A stretch of 23,826 nucleotides of DNA from Chroococcidiopsidaceae cyanobacterium CP_BM_RX_35 (GTDB taxonomy: Bacteria; Cyanobacteriota; Cyanobacteriia; Cyanobacteriales; Chroococcidiopsidaceae): NCBI GenBank assembly GCA_019242465.1, contig JAFAVL010000117.1, positions 1-23,826 on the forward strand, in the 5' to 3' direction. The position numbers and the translations under genes were made by a program. The notes below the pieces were generated by a model. The model had not been told where the DNA came from. It saw only the letters and a list, made by a program, of their open reading frames with translations, and searched no databases. Shown piece by piece: positions 1-9,200 of this stretch. How positions within the stretch are numbered: position 1 is the stretch's first letter; each line of letters starts with the position of its first letter.

Positions 1-317
1 CCCACAGCAATGCCAAACATCGGGTCAGTACGTAAGCCGTCATGGTCGTTGAGATCTTCGTAACCCTGCACCAAACCGTAAACCCTTTGGGCTATTAGGT
101 GAGCTAGAGAGTGTTGTACTCGCTTCGGGTTTCGATGGTCTTCAAAACACTCAGCAAACCGTTGGGTGATGCGATAATGTCGGTCAAGTTGGGCAATCAA
201 GACTAAGCCACCATCAGAAGTGATCTTACCGCCGCTGAAATCAGCAGTGACTTGGCGGCGTCCTATTTGACCAAACTGATATGTTCCGGGTGGCAACTCT
301 ATTTTTGTGAGGATCAT
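1..317 (-). CDS. IS1380-type DDE transposase, N-terminal part (cut by window edge)
   Basis: Reading the minus strand from an ATG at 315-317 gives 105 open codons up to the window edge. The protein begins MILTKIELPPGTYQFG and continues with SGGKITSDGGLVLIAQLD and then RVYGLVQGYEDLNDHDGLR followed by DPMFGIAV. The pattern 'sDGGl.Ll..LD' followed by 'RvygL..GYeDlNDHd.LR.DP' is typical of the N-terminus of IS1380-family (DDE group 1) transposases, which cut and paste their own IS. The catalytic core lies outside the window, so I cannot say whether the gene is intact. Sequence at about 365-395, just upstream of the start, probably holds the IS end (it includes TTTTGGGCTAAC), but the partner end is not visible. 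The start is set by the family-like N-terminus; an upstream ATG on the same strand is out of frame. Family assignment is from recognition, not a search. Confidence 0.88.
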   Translation of the reverse strand, partial: MILTKIELPPGTYQFGQIGRRQVTADFSGGKITSDGGLVLIAQLDRHYRITQRFAECFEDHRNPKRVQHSLAHLIAQRVYGLVQGYEDLNDHDGLRTDPMFGIAV

Positions 318-541
318 ACGTTGAAACTGCAAGGAAGCGTTGTCGGGAAGTGCATTCTCCCAGTTCGTCCTCTCCTGGTGAGGATTTTGGGCTAACTATG
401 CACAGTCTTTATTTTAAATTTTTTGTGAGAAATAGGTAAAGAACATTTGAATCTTTGGTAAAGCTAAAGTATTTGTATTGTAATTTAAGTCCAAGTTATA
501 GGTTAATTGATTTGGACTGTCTACCATTATTTTCCCTACTA

Positions 542-1186
542 ATGAACGCTATTAGCAAACTTACTCTGGCAGGTTTCTCCGCTTTCTTTTCCTTGTTAGC
601 TACGTCTTTTCTTTCACCTGCAAAAGCAGCCACCCTAGACAACTCTTCTACAAACGACCCTGTTTCGGCACAAGGCTTTAGCTATAGTTACGCTGATACT
701 CCAAGAAGTTTTACATTTACTCTTAGCGGCGGACCGACTAGCAATGTAAGTGATACAATTAGGATACCATCAACTAGTTACCCAAATCCCTTCTGGAATC
801 TTACGGTTGGAGTAACTACAACTTTTGGAACAATCGCTGGTCAAGATACAGTTGCAGTAAACTGGACAGCATTTCATGCTCGCCCTACTCTCTCAAGTTC
901 TGCTTCTAGTGGTTTAGAAATTTTGTCAAGGGACAGGACCCCTCAGAATCAATCCATCGCATCAGGCTCTGTAACAGCATCCGATGGACGATATAATAAT
1001 GATGTGTATACGGAACTATTACAGGCATCAGTAAATCCTAGCATTATACATCCTACGATTGCTAGATGGACTTTTACTCTAAACGCAGTAGAGGTACCTG
1101 AGCCATCCACTATATTTGGTACATTAGCTTTTGGTGCTATAGGAGTATGTTCTCTTTTTAAGAGAACACGAATGAAATTTAGTTAG
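542..1186 (+). CDS. PEP-CTERM sorting-domain exported protein, 214 aa
   Basis: The protein starts with a signal peptide (MNAISK, a hydrophobic stretch rich in L, F, S and A, then an SPAKA-A cleavage-like site near residue 27). It ends with a classic PEP-CTERM tripartite signal: VPEPST, a hydrophobic segment TIFGTLAFGAIGVCSLF and a basic KRTRMKF tail. Such proteins are exported and then processed by an exosortase. The middle (about 30-180) is rich in S, T, N and G, looks beta-rich, and has no domain I recognise. A longer reading frame begins at 455, but its first 29 codons would bury the signal peptide, so I chose the ATG at 542; no clear Shine-Dalgarno is visible there. The gene stands alone between the IS and a minus-strand gene. 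PEP-CTERM call is strong; function unknown. Confidence 0.85.
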   Translation: MNAISKLTLAGFSAFFSLLATSFLSPAKAATLDNSSTNDPVSAQGFSYSYADTPRSFTFTLSGGPTSNVSDTIRIPSTSYPNPFWNLTVGVTTTFGTIAGQDTVAVNWTAFHARPTLSSSASSGLEILSRDRTPQNQSIASGSVTASDGRYNNDVYTELLQASVNPSIIHPTIARWTFTLNAVEVPEPSTIFGTLAFGAIGVCSLFKRTRMKFS

Positions 1187-1226
1187 TAGTGTGAAAACTG
1201 GAGCTTATAAAAGAAGTAATTTAAAT

Positions 1227-1244
1227 TGAGACAGATAAGTCTCA
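1227..1244 (+). terminator. Weak stem-loop after the PEP-CTERM gene
   Basis: TGAGAC and GTCTCA pair perfectly around the 6-base loop AGATAA, about 40 bp past the stop codon. There is no U-tract after the stem, so a Rho-independent terminator is only a possibility. A second perfect 10-bp inverted pair, AAAGGGCATT at 1263-1272 and AATGCCCTTT at 1301-1310, lies just downstream with a 28-base loop and could serve the same purpose. Confidence 0.25.
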
Positions 1245-1332
1245 TACATCAAGAGCTTCTTGAAAGGGCATTGGGTTGAGGTGCTTGTAAAATTCTGCAA
1301 AATGCCCTTTCCTGAGACAATATGTAGTCAAC

Positions 1333-1497
1333 CCCGGATTTCCCACTACGCTTTCCTAAAATGGCTTTTAAACTATTCATACCAAGGCTTCTAGGGAAAG
1401 GCTCAAAAAAACAGTCTGTCATTTTACCGATTCGTCTAGAACGCCTAGTAATTCAATGTCTCTGGCTCTTCTGGAGCAGGCTTATGAGAAATCCGGG
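1333..1497. repeat. Possible MITE-like remnant bounded by a short inverted repeat
   Basis: The gene-free stretch 1187-1523 contains CCCGGATTTC at 1333-1342 and its exact reverse complement GAAATCCGGG at 1488-1497. Two of the next three bases inward (C and A) also match. The 165 bp between them has no credible ORF. Short non-coding units with such ends are typical of small non-autonomous insertion elements, but I see no target duplication and only one copy in the window. The rest of 1187-1523 holds only the stem-loops near 1227-1310. Confidence 0.3.
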
Positions 1498-1523
1498 TGC
1501 AAGAGGCAACGAACTTTGAGGTT

Positions 1524-2339
1524 CTAAGACTCCAAGGGCAACGGATTTGGAGTAGGCAGAGATTTCAGGTATGCCAAAAACTCAAACATTTCTAGCTCAG
1601 TTAATTGCTGGCGCGAGGCTTTTCCATACGTCTTCTTCAGGTAATTGCGTCCCTTCTGAGTAGTCCAATCCAAGCGCTGGAGCTCGATACTCGTTTGGGC
1701 AAGTATATCGGACATATCTACTGGTTCCTTCGCTGCTGCCGCTGAGACAGGTTCTACCTGCTCTGGTTCTGAGACAATTTCCTGAAAGCTTTGTTCAAAA
1801 TGAAGTTCGGGAAGAACTCCGCTTTTCAAAACGCCCATTGAGTTCTCACTGTCTTCCAAGGAAAAGCTGTATTTTGGTTCTTCTACATTTTTCTCAAGAG
1901 CATCCCCTGGCACTGAAATTGAGTCAACGGCAATTGAAGGCAGACGAACAGTTTTTTCTTCAGGCTCGACTGGAATGGCTGAGATCAGAGTTGATTCATC
2001 TTCGGGTGCTTCTGATGCGACGGGTAGAGACTCTACTCCGTTCCAATTTACTGGAGCCATAACAGCAGCATTCTGATTCAGTCCTGTTTCAGTTGGAGAT
2101 GAAGTAGCCTCAGATTGCGTTGGCAAGGACAAATTAGTCCCAATCCCCACGACCATCAATGCCCTGCTTCTAGCCTGGTCTTCCGCCTCCTCTAAGTTCT
2201 CGGCTGCCGCTAACCCAGTTGCACGGACTACTCCATCTACCTGAACTCGAACTTGGACAACGAATCGCCCCTCGTAAATCTGAAGCAATTCGGAGATTAG
2301 ACTTCCATCAGGATAACGAGTGTGAAACTCGGACAACAT
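1524..2339 (-). CDS. Cyanobacterial-type protein of unknown function with LexA boxes upstream, 271 aa
   Basis: Two conserved-looking ends flank a long variable middle. The N-terminal 70 residues start MLSEFHTRYPDGSLISELL, continue with FVVQVRVQVDGVVRATGLA and end EDQARSRALMVVGI. The last part loosely recalls the 'RAL..lG' motif of Rad52/ERF-like single-strand annealing proteins, a weak impression only. Residues about 75-210 are acidic, rich in E, S, P and V, and probably disordered. The C-terminal 60 residues (SDILAQTSIELQRLDWTTQK, then GRNYLKKTYGKASRQQLTEL and FEFLAYLKSLP) look like a small helical domain. I have a general impression of similar proteins in cyanobacteria but no named family. 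The ATG at 2337-2339 is the most upstream plausible start; no strong Shine-Dalgarno is seen. The upstream region carries two LexA-type sites, which would fit a DNA-damage or stress role. Function is otherwise unknown. Confidence 0.75.
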   Translation of the reverse strand: MLSEFHTRYPDGSLISELLQIYEGRFVVQVRVQVDGVVRATGLAAAENLEEAEDQARSRALMVVGIGTNLSLPTQSEATSSPTETGLNQNAAVMAPVNWNGVESLPVASEAPEDESTLISAIPVEPEEKTVRLPSIAVDSISVPGDALEKNVEEPKYSFSLEDSENSMGVLKSGVLPELHFEQSFQEIVSEPEQVEPVSAAAAKEPVDMSDILAQTSIELQRLDWTTQKGRNYLKKTYGKASRQQLTELEMFEFLAYLKSLPTPNPLPLES

Positions 2340-2383
2340 AGCTCTTACCTACTAACCCCAAATAGGTATTGTATCCGAGAAAC

Positions 2384-2410
2384 ATACTAGAATAATACAT
2401 TTGTACTCAA
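2384..2410 (-). promoter_or_regulatory. Candidate promoter for the 1524-2339 gene
   Basis: On the minus strand TTGAGT (2405-2410) is followed after 15 bases by TAGTAT (2384-2389), about 45 bp upstream of the start codon. The spacing is short for a sigma-70 promoter, so the call is tentative. The weaker LexA-like site (2394-2407) would overlap the -35 hexamer and spacer, a usual place for a repressor. Confidence 0.3.
2394..2407. promoter_or_regulatory. Second LexA-like site, one mismatch
   Basis: AATACATTTGTACT matches the cyanobacterial LexA consensus RGTACNNNDGTWCB except for A in place of the first G. It lies 51 bp from the perfect box at 2445-2458 (start to start), with the same orientation and the same TTTGTACT half, and about 55 bp upstream of the start codon at 2339. 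Confidence 0.4.
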
Positions 2411-2444
2411 ATTAAAAATTTTGTATTGCAAAAAACACAGTGGT

Positions 2445-2458
2445 AGTACCTTTGTACT
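2445..2458. promoter_or_regulatory. LexA box (perfect match to the cyanobacterial consensus)
   Basis: AGTACCTTTGTACT fits RGTACNNNDGTWCB at every fixed position: A-GTAC-CTT-T-GTAC-T. It sits 105 bp upstream of the minus-strand start at 2339 and outside the inverted repeat that begins at 2521. The paired second site at 2394 supports a real operator. The toxin genes start over 700 bp away on the other side, so the regulated gene is most likely 1524-2339. Confidence 0.6.
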
Positions 2459-2520
2459 ATATCCTGAAAATATTTCCGTTTAAGTAGTTTTGACTTTACT
2501 ATGAGCCCTTCACCCACAGA

Positions 2521-2622
2521 AGGGGTTATGCAACGAAACGCGAAATTTACTGCCGCAGTTGCCTGAAATTCAGACTCAGCTTAGGTTTCAGCCATCAATT
2601 TTCTCTGATGCAGAAATCGCAA
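2521..2622. repeat. Left arm of a 102-bp inverted repeat flanking the toxin locus
   Basis: The 102 bases match the reverse complement of 22876-22977 with 7 mismatches and no gaps (93% identity). The outer end reads AGGGGTTATGCAACGAAACG and the inner end reads CAGAAATCGCAA. Identity stops sharply at both edges. The arm holds the palindrome ACTGC-C-GCAGT at 2549-2559. The outer GGGG loosely recalls Tn3-family ends, but the rest does not clearly fit and no matching 5-bp target duplication is seen (CAGAA on the left, TATCG on the right). Confidence 0.9.
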
Positions 2623-2710
2623 GAGCCGTAGACTCGGATAGAAGCTCGTAATCTAAGACTGGTGGTTGTCGGTTGAGCTCCAAGCTATAACTACCGAAAC
2701 GGTTGATACG

Positions 2711-2740
2711 TCACGTCAGGTAGGGGCTCAAGGTACTCAT
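2711..2740 (-). other. Nine-codon ORF behind a near-perfect Shine-Dalgarno
   Basis: On the minus strand AAGGAGG (2743-2749) is followed after two bases by ATG and nine sense codons (MSTLSPYLT) before TGA. The ribosome-binding sequence is strong, though the spacing is short. It may be chance, a leader peptide, or the 5' stub of a lost gene reading toward the repeat arm. No downstream gene on that strand lies close enough to be attenuated. Confidence 0.15.
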
Positions 2741-2768
2741 AACCTCCTTATCAATCGACATTACGCTA

Positions 2769-2975
2769 TCACCAAGTTACATCTTTGCGTGCTGAATAAG
2801 CTGCCAAGGAAGCACTAGAGACCTTAACAGAATTTAAGCTAGAACCAAAGTAAAAACTATACATAAATAAAGCCCACAAAATTATCCATAGAAGGAAACC
2901 ATGGGTTAAAGATGAAGAGTCTGGTCCAGACTCCGCATCAACAAAGTCAGCCTTAGTTAAAGTGAGACGTAGCAT
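2769..2975 (-). CDS. Doubtful small single-pass membrane protein, 68 aa
   Basis: An ATG at 2973-2975 opens 68 codons: a polar N-terminus (MLRLTLTKADFVDAES), one strong hydrophobic segment (GFLLWIILWALFMYSFYFG, residues about 28-46) and a short polar tail. It is divergent from the toxin locus and lies just inside the left repeat arm. There is no clear Shine-Dalgarno and I recognise no family. It could be a real small membrane protein or a chance frame in AT-rich DNA. Confidence 0.2.
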   Translation of the reverse strand: MLRLTLTKADFVDAESGPDSSSLTHGFLLWIILWALFMYSFYFGSSLNSVKVSSASLAAYSARKDVTW

Positions 2976-3152
2976 CAAAACTCATCATTTTGAAGAAAGG
3001 TCTCAAATCACTGCAAACGCTTAATGAAGAAATATGTTGACATCTGCAGAGATTTCAAGCTGTCGTTTGATACGAACAAGAAAGAGCATATATAAGTAAA
3101 CTTTTGTCAATTTCAGCATAATCCGTTATTTGAAGTCTGAAAAATGATTACA

Positions 3153-3175
3153 ACCAGGAGAAATTACTCCTTGGT
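3153..3175 (+). promoter_or_regulatory. Stem-loop in the leader of the TcB-TcC gene
   Basis: ACCAGGAG and CTCCTTGGT pair around the loop AAATTA, with one bulged base. The structure ends about 35 bp before the start codon at 3210 and includes an AGGAG sequence in its left arm. It may affect translation or mRNA stability, or be fortuitous. Confidence 0.25.
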
Positions 3176-3209
3176 CTGAGGTCAATCTGTTTTCCTCAAG
3201 AAGGTGTTT

Positions 3210-6200
3210 ATGCGCACCCAAGACATGAAGGCGGAAAATCAAAATCAACAGGGAGACAATGCTGATAAGAGTTACTTTTCAGCACCTCCAACTGTTTCAC
3301 TACCCAAAGGTGGTGGAGCAATCAAGGGTATGGGTGAGAAGTTTGCCGCCAATCCTGTCACGGGTACAGCATCCCTTAGCGTTCCAATCTCCACAACCCC
3401 CAGCCGGAGTGACTTCTATCCGAAGCTATCCCTATCCTATGACTCTGGTGCTGGGAACGGACCTTTCGGGTTTGGCTGGACGCTCTCGGTGCCATCAGTC
3501 ACTCGTAAAACTGAGAAAGAGGGCTTACCTCGGTACTGGGATGCAGAGGAATCGGATGTATTTATTCTGTCAGAAGCTGAAGACCTTGTACCCTCATTGG
3601 TTCAGCAGGGTAGCGATTGGAAGAGATATATCAAAGATGACACGTTAGATGGTAAGACCTATACCGTTCATCGCTACAGACCCAGAATTGAAGGGTTATT
3701 TGCTCGAATTGAGCGGTGGCAGAACAAAGCGGATTTGACAGATACATTCTGGAAATCTGTGACCAAGGACAACGTTACCAGCCTTTATGGCAGAGGCCTC
3801 AATAGCCAGATTGCAGACCCACATGACGGCTATCGAATCTTCAAGTGGTTGCTATGTGAAAGTTATGACGATCGCGGCAATCATATTATCTATGAATACA
3901 AAGTCGAAAATATTGATAATGTTGACCGTTCGCAGCCACAAGAAAAATATCGATTAGTAAATCAAGCAGTAGCTGCTAACCGCTATCTCAAATCGATTCA
4001 CTACGGCAATCGTACTCCACAAGGCAATGACTGGCTATTTCAAGTCGTGTTTGACTATGGGGAACACTCGCTCGACAATCCTCAGACAACAGAATCCCAG
4101 CTCTGGGAGTGCCGACCAGATGCATTCTCGACTTTCCGCTCAGGTTTTGAAATCAGAACCTACCGCTTGTGTCAAAGGGTGTTAATGTTTCATTCGCTAA
4201 CGGAAACTGGTGAGCTTACAGACACACCACTTTTGGTTCATTCCACCGATTTTACCTACGAGCGCACGCCGATAGCAACCTATTTGAGTTCAGTGACGCA
4301 GAGCGGCTATGTGAGAGATGGCTCCACAAACCAATATTTGCATAAGTCTCTACCCAAGTTAGAGTTCACTTACACCAAGCCTGAGGTTCAGGATACAGTG
4401 CAAATAGTCGATCCTGAAAGCATCAAGAATTTACCAATTGGGCTGGATGGAACTCGTTACCAATGGGTTGATCTGGATAGTGAAGGACTATCAGGAATTT
4501 TGACAGAACAGGGAAATGCTTGGTTTTACAAGCGCAATCTGGGTAGTTCCAAATTGACTGTACCCGTGGACGAAACTGCGCCTCCCATAACTCCTACACC
4601 CACAACTGTCGAGTTTGCCCCATTGGAGTTAGTAGCAACTCGACCTTCCACAGCGAATTTGCAGGGTGGACAGCAACAACTGATGGAGTTAACTGGGGAT
4701 GGGCAGAAATACCTGGTGCAATTTAGCCCTCCGTTGTCGGGTTATTACCGACGCAATGCAGACAATCAGTGGGAAAACTTCAGGCCCTTTAAGTTCTGCC
4801 CTAATGTCAACTGGAACGATCCTCACCTCAAGTTTATTGACCTGAACGGCGATGGTTTTGCTGACATCCTGATGGACGAGGATCAGGTTTTTACCTGGTA
4901 TCCCTCGTTAACACAGGACGGGTTTGGAACACCGCAGCAGGTGCGCAAGGGTTGGGATGAGGAACAGGGACCCACAACCTTGGTCTTTACCGATCCTACC
5001 CAATCTATTTACTTAGCAGATATGGATGGGGATGGGCTAACTGATGTTGTGCGGATTCGCAATGGGGAGGTTTGCTATTGGTCTAATATAGGCTATGGGC
5101 AATTTGGGAAAAAGGTGACGATGGCAAACTCTCCTAGGTTTGACCGTCTAGACCAATTTGACCAGAAGTGGATTCGGCTTGGAGATATTGATGGTTCTGG
5201 TACTACAGATATTGTCTATCTAGGGAGCGATCGCATCTCTCTATTTTTCAACCAGTCAGGCAATAGTTGGAGCGAGCCACAATATCTCACCAATATTCCA
5301 GCAATCGACAATCTTTCCGCTGTAACGGTAATCGATCTCCAGGGTAATGGCACTGCTTGTATTGTTTGGTCCTCTCCCTTACCAGGAAATAACCGCCAGC
5401 TAATGCGATACATCGACTTGATGGGGGGACAAAAGCCACACCTTTTAGTGTCGATGAAGAACAATATGGGGATGGAGCGATCACTGGAATATACTGCTTC
5501 TACCCGTTTCTATTTAGAGGCATGGCTAGCAGGAACTCCCTGGGTGACGAAGCTGCCTTTCCCAGTGCAAGTCTTAGCAAGAGTAGAGACAAGAGATACA
5601 GTTACACAAACTAAACTGGTTAGTTTATACCGCTACCATCACGGCTATTTCGATGGATTTGAGCGTGAGTTTCGCGGGTTTGGGTTAGTGGAGCAATGGG
5701 ATACGGAATATTTCCCAGATGCTACAACTGCTTTTCAAGTACCACCAGTCTATACGAAAACCTGGTTCCATACAGGGGCATACTTGGATCGCCAGAATAT
5801 TTCCCAGCAATTTCAACATGAGTATTATCGAGAACCGGGTGAAACCGACAAAGCATTTGCTGCATCTCTCTTGCCCGATACAATTTTGCCTGATGGATTG
5901 ACTTTCCAGGAAGAACGGGAAGCGGCACGATCACTCAAAGGGCGCATTCTTAGGCAAGAAATCTACGCGCTGGATGGCTCCGACAAACAACCTCATCCTT
6001 ATAGCGTCTCGGAACGAAATTACGAGATTCGAGTGGAGCAAGGAGTGCAAATGAATTGGCACGGAGTGTTCTTTGCTCACGACCGCGAAACAATCGACTA
6101 TCACTACGAACGAAATCCTGCCGATCCACGAGTGACTCACGCAATGACACTGGAGGTGGATGAGTTTGGTAATGGATTGAAGTCAGCGGCGATCGCCTAT

Positions 6201-9200
6201 CCCCGTCGTACACCCGCATATCCCGAGCAAGGTAAAACCCTAATTACCTATACCGAAAATCAGGTGACGAACAAGCCTAATGAAGCGTCCTGGTATCGGA
6301 TTGGTGTACCAATTGAAACGCGCACCTATGAACTGACTGGATATACTACAACAGGCGAGCGGTTTCAGCTTTCTGATTTTGTTGAGCCCGATCCGACTAA
6401 CCCAAATACTCTTATTCTGGTTTTTGACAGTGAAATCAACTATGAAGACCAGCCTACCAGTGGTAAGCAGCGTCGTTTGATTGAACGAGTGCGATCACTC
6501 TATCGACCCAATAATCAAGCAAATACTGTTGATCCCACCAGCTTGTCATTAGGTGAGGTAGAGTCTCTAGCACTATCTAGCGAAAGTTTCAAATTGGCAT
6601 TTACTCCTGGTCTACTAAATCAGGTTTATAGCAGCAAAATTGCTGCCAGTGATTTGAATACCCTACTGAGTAGTGAAGGGGAATATGTGCAGCAGGATGG
6701 GGTCTGGTGGATTCCTTCTGGACGGCAGGCATTCAATGCCAGCAATTTCTACTTGCCCATTCAAACGAAAGATCCATTTGGCAATCGCTACACCAGTACT
6801 TACGACAGCTATTACTTACTGGTGATTCAGACGGTCGATCCGGTGAACAATACGGTGCAGATCCAGAATAATTACCGGACGATGCAACCGGAGCAAATCG
6901 CTGACCCCAATGGCAATCGCTCTCAAGCGCAATTTGATGCATTGGGAATGGTAGTGGGCACTGCTGTTATGGGTAAGGCAAGCCAGAACTTAGGAGACTC
7001 GTTTGCAACCTTCAACCCAAACCTCACAGATAGCGATATCAACACATTCTTTGATGCAACCGATCCCCGCTCGTTGGCAATCAATCATTTAGGCACGGCA
7101 ACGACCCGAATTATTTATGACCTCGATCGGGTTCCCGTTTGTGCGGCAGCGATTGCTCGTAAACAGCATGTTAGCGATCTAGCAGGGCAATCCTTGTCCC
7201 AAAACGATGTACAAATTAGCTTGGTTTATTCAGATGGCTTTGGTCGTGAAGCGCAGACAAAGGTGCAAGCAGAACCGGGTCCCCAAGATCCAAATGTGCT
7301 TACCTCGCCTACGCTGAATCCTCGCTGGGTAGGGACAGGAGCGAAGGTTTACAACAATAAGGGTAAACCCGTCCGTCAATATGAGCCCTTTTTCAGCCCA
7401 ACCCCGCACTTTAGCATCGAGCAATGGGGTGTGAGCAGTACTTTATTTTATGACCCAGTAGAACGGGTAGTGGCGACGCTGCATCCTAACCATACCTGGG
7501 AGAAGGTGGTTTTCGACCCCTGGCAGCAGCAGACCTTCGATGTGAATGATACGGTGACTTTCGATCCTAAAACCGATCCGGATGCGAGTGAATTTCTAAT
7601 TCAGTTGCCAGATAGCGATTATTTACCGACTTGGTATCAACAGCGGATTAATGGGGGATTGGGGGCAGAGGAACAAAGCGCAGCGGTCAAAGCTGCGACT
7701 CATGCCAAAACGCCAACTGTTGCTCACTTTGACACCCTGGGACGAGCGTTCCTGACCATTGCCGATAACGGTGCAACAGGCAAGTATGAGACGCGGGTAG
7801 AACTCGATATTGAGGGCAATCAGCGATCGGTGACTGATGCTTTAGGTCGCAAAGTAATGACCTATGACTATGACCTGTTGGGGCATCGCCTTCACCAATC
7901 GAGCATGGAAGCAGGCGAGCGCTGGATGCTGAATAATGTGGCGGGTAAGTCCATCCAGATGTGGGATAGCCGCGATCAAGTTTTCAGCACCATCTATGAT
8001 GCTTTGCTGCGTCCAACCCAGTTGTTTGTCAAGACTGGCAGTGCTCAACCAACTCTGATGGAGCAGACTATCTATGGAGAAGGGCAGAGGGATGCGAACA
8101 ATCTGCGGGGCAGGATTTATCAGCATTTTGATAATGCAGGTGTTGCCATGAATGCAGCCTTTGACTTTAAGGGCAACTTAGTCAGCAGCACACGGCAACT
8201 GATGCAGGATTACAGCGCCATTCCCGATTGGTCGCTCAATCCTGCACCTGCTTTAGATCCCAAAGAAATCTTTAGTAGCAGTACCCGCTATGACGCGCTG
8301 AATCGACCGATTCAGTTAGTTCCCCCCCATAGTAGCCAGCCCCAGACAAAACTCAATGTCATCCGTCCAGGTTATAACGAGGCGAATTTATTAGAGCGAA
8401 TGGATGTTTGGTTGGGAGAAGCGACGGAGCCAACTGCGTTACTCGATCCATCATCGGCAAATTTCCACATGGTGACGAATATCGACTACGATGCCAAGGG
8501 ACAGCGCACCCTGATTGAATACGGGAATGGGGCAAAGACTGCCTATGCCTACGATGAGACAACGTTCCGCTTGATTCGATTGCTGACAAGCCGGATAAAC
8601 GGGGCGTCGCCACTACAAGATTTGAACTATACCTATGACCCGGTGGGCAATATTACCCGGATTTGGGATGATGCTCAACAGACCATCTTTTTCAACAATC
8701 AGGTGGTTTCGCCCAATGGCGACTATACCTACGACCCCATCTATCGCCTGATTCAAGCGACGGGACGGGAGCATATTGGACAGGTAACGCAACCGGAAAC
8801 CACTTGGAACGATGAGTTTCGTGTGAATCTGCCCCTTCCAAGTGATGGACAGGCAATGCGGAACTATACGGAGCAGTATGTGTATGACGCCGTGGGCAAT
8901 TTTGAGAAGCTCATCCATCAGGCAGCAAATGGCAACTGGACACGCAGCTATACCTACAACGAAGCTAGCTCGATCGAGCCTGGGAAAAAGAGCAATCGCC
9001 TGAGTAACACAGCGGTAGGGACAAGAACAGAACCTTACACCTACGATGCCCATGGCAACTTGACGAGTATGCCCCATCTGACACTGGTGCAGTGGGATTA
9101 CAAGGATCAGTTAAGCGCAACATCGCGGCAGGCAGTGAATGATACGCCCCCACCCAGCACCGTACCGGAGACAACTTTCTACGTCTACGATGCCAGCGGT

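Larger units (their letters stand above)
2623..3209. other. Gene-poor leader between the left repeat arm and the toxin gene
   Basis: About 590 bp, AT-rich in its second half, with no convincing gene. It contains two doubtful minus-strand ORFs (2711-2740 and 2769-2975), an AT-rich patch near 3085-3125 that could hold the promoter of the toxin locus (I cannot define -10 and -35 boxes with confidence), and a stem-loop at 3153-3175. No tRNA or riboswitch is recognised. Confidence 0.6.

Noticed and set aside
455..541. Upstream extension of the PEP-CTERM reading frame
   Set aside because: It would place 29 residues before a good signal peptide, so the ATG at 542 is preferred.
1838..2062. Plus-strand ORF of 74 codons inside the LexA-linked gene
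   Set aside because: It is antisense to the low-complexity middle of the 271-residue protein and has no ribosome site or protein-like domain.
8613..9077. 154-codon minus-strand ORF inside the BC toxin gene
   Set aside because: It is antisense to conserved Rhs repeats, has no family resemblance, and is explained by the codon use of the plus-strand gene. The same holds for the other antisense frames in 3210-10673 and 12981-22739.
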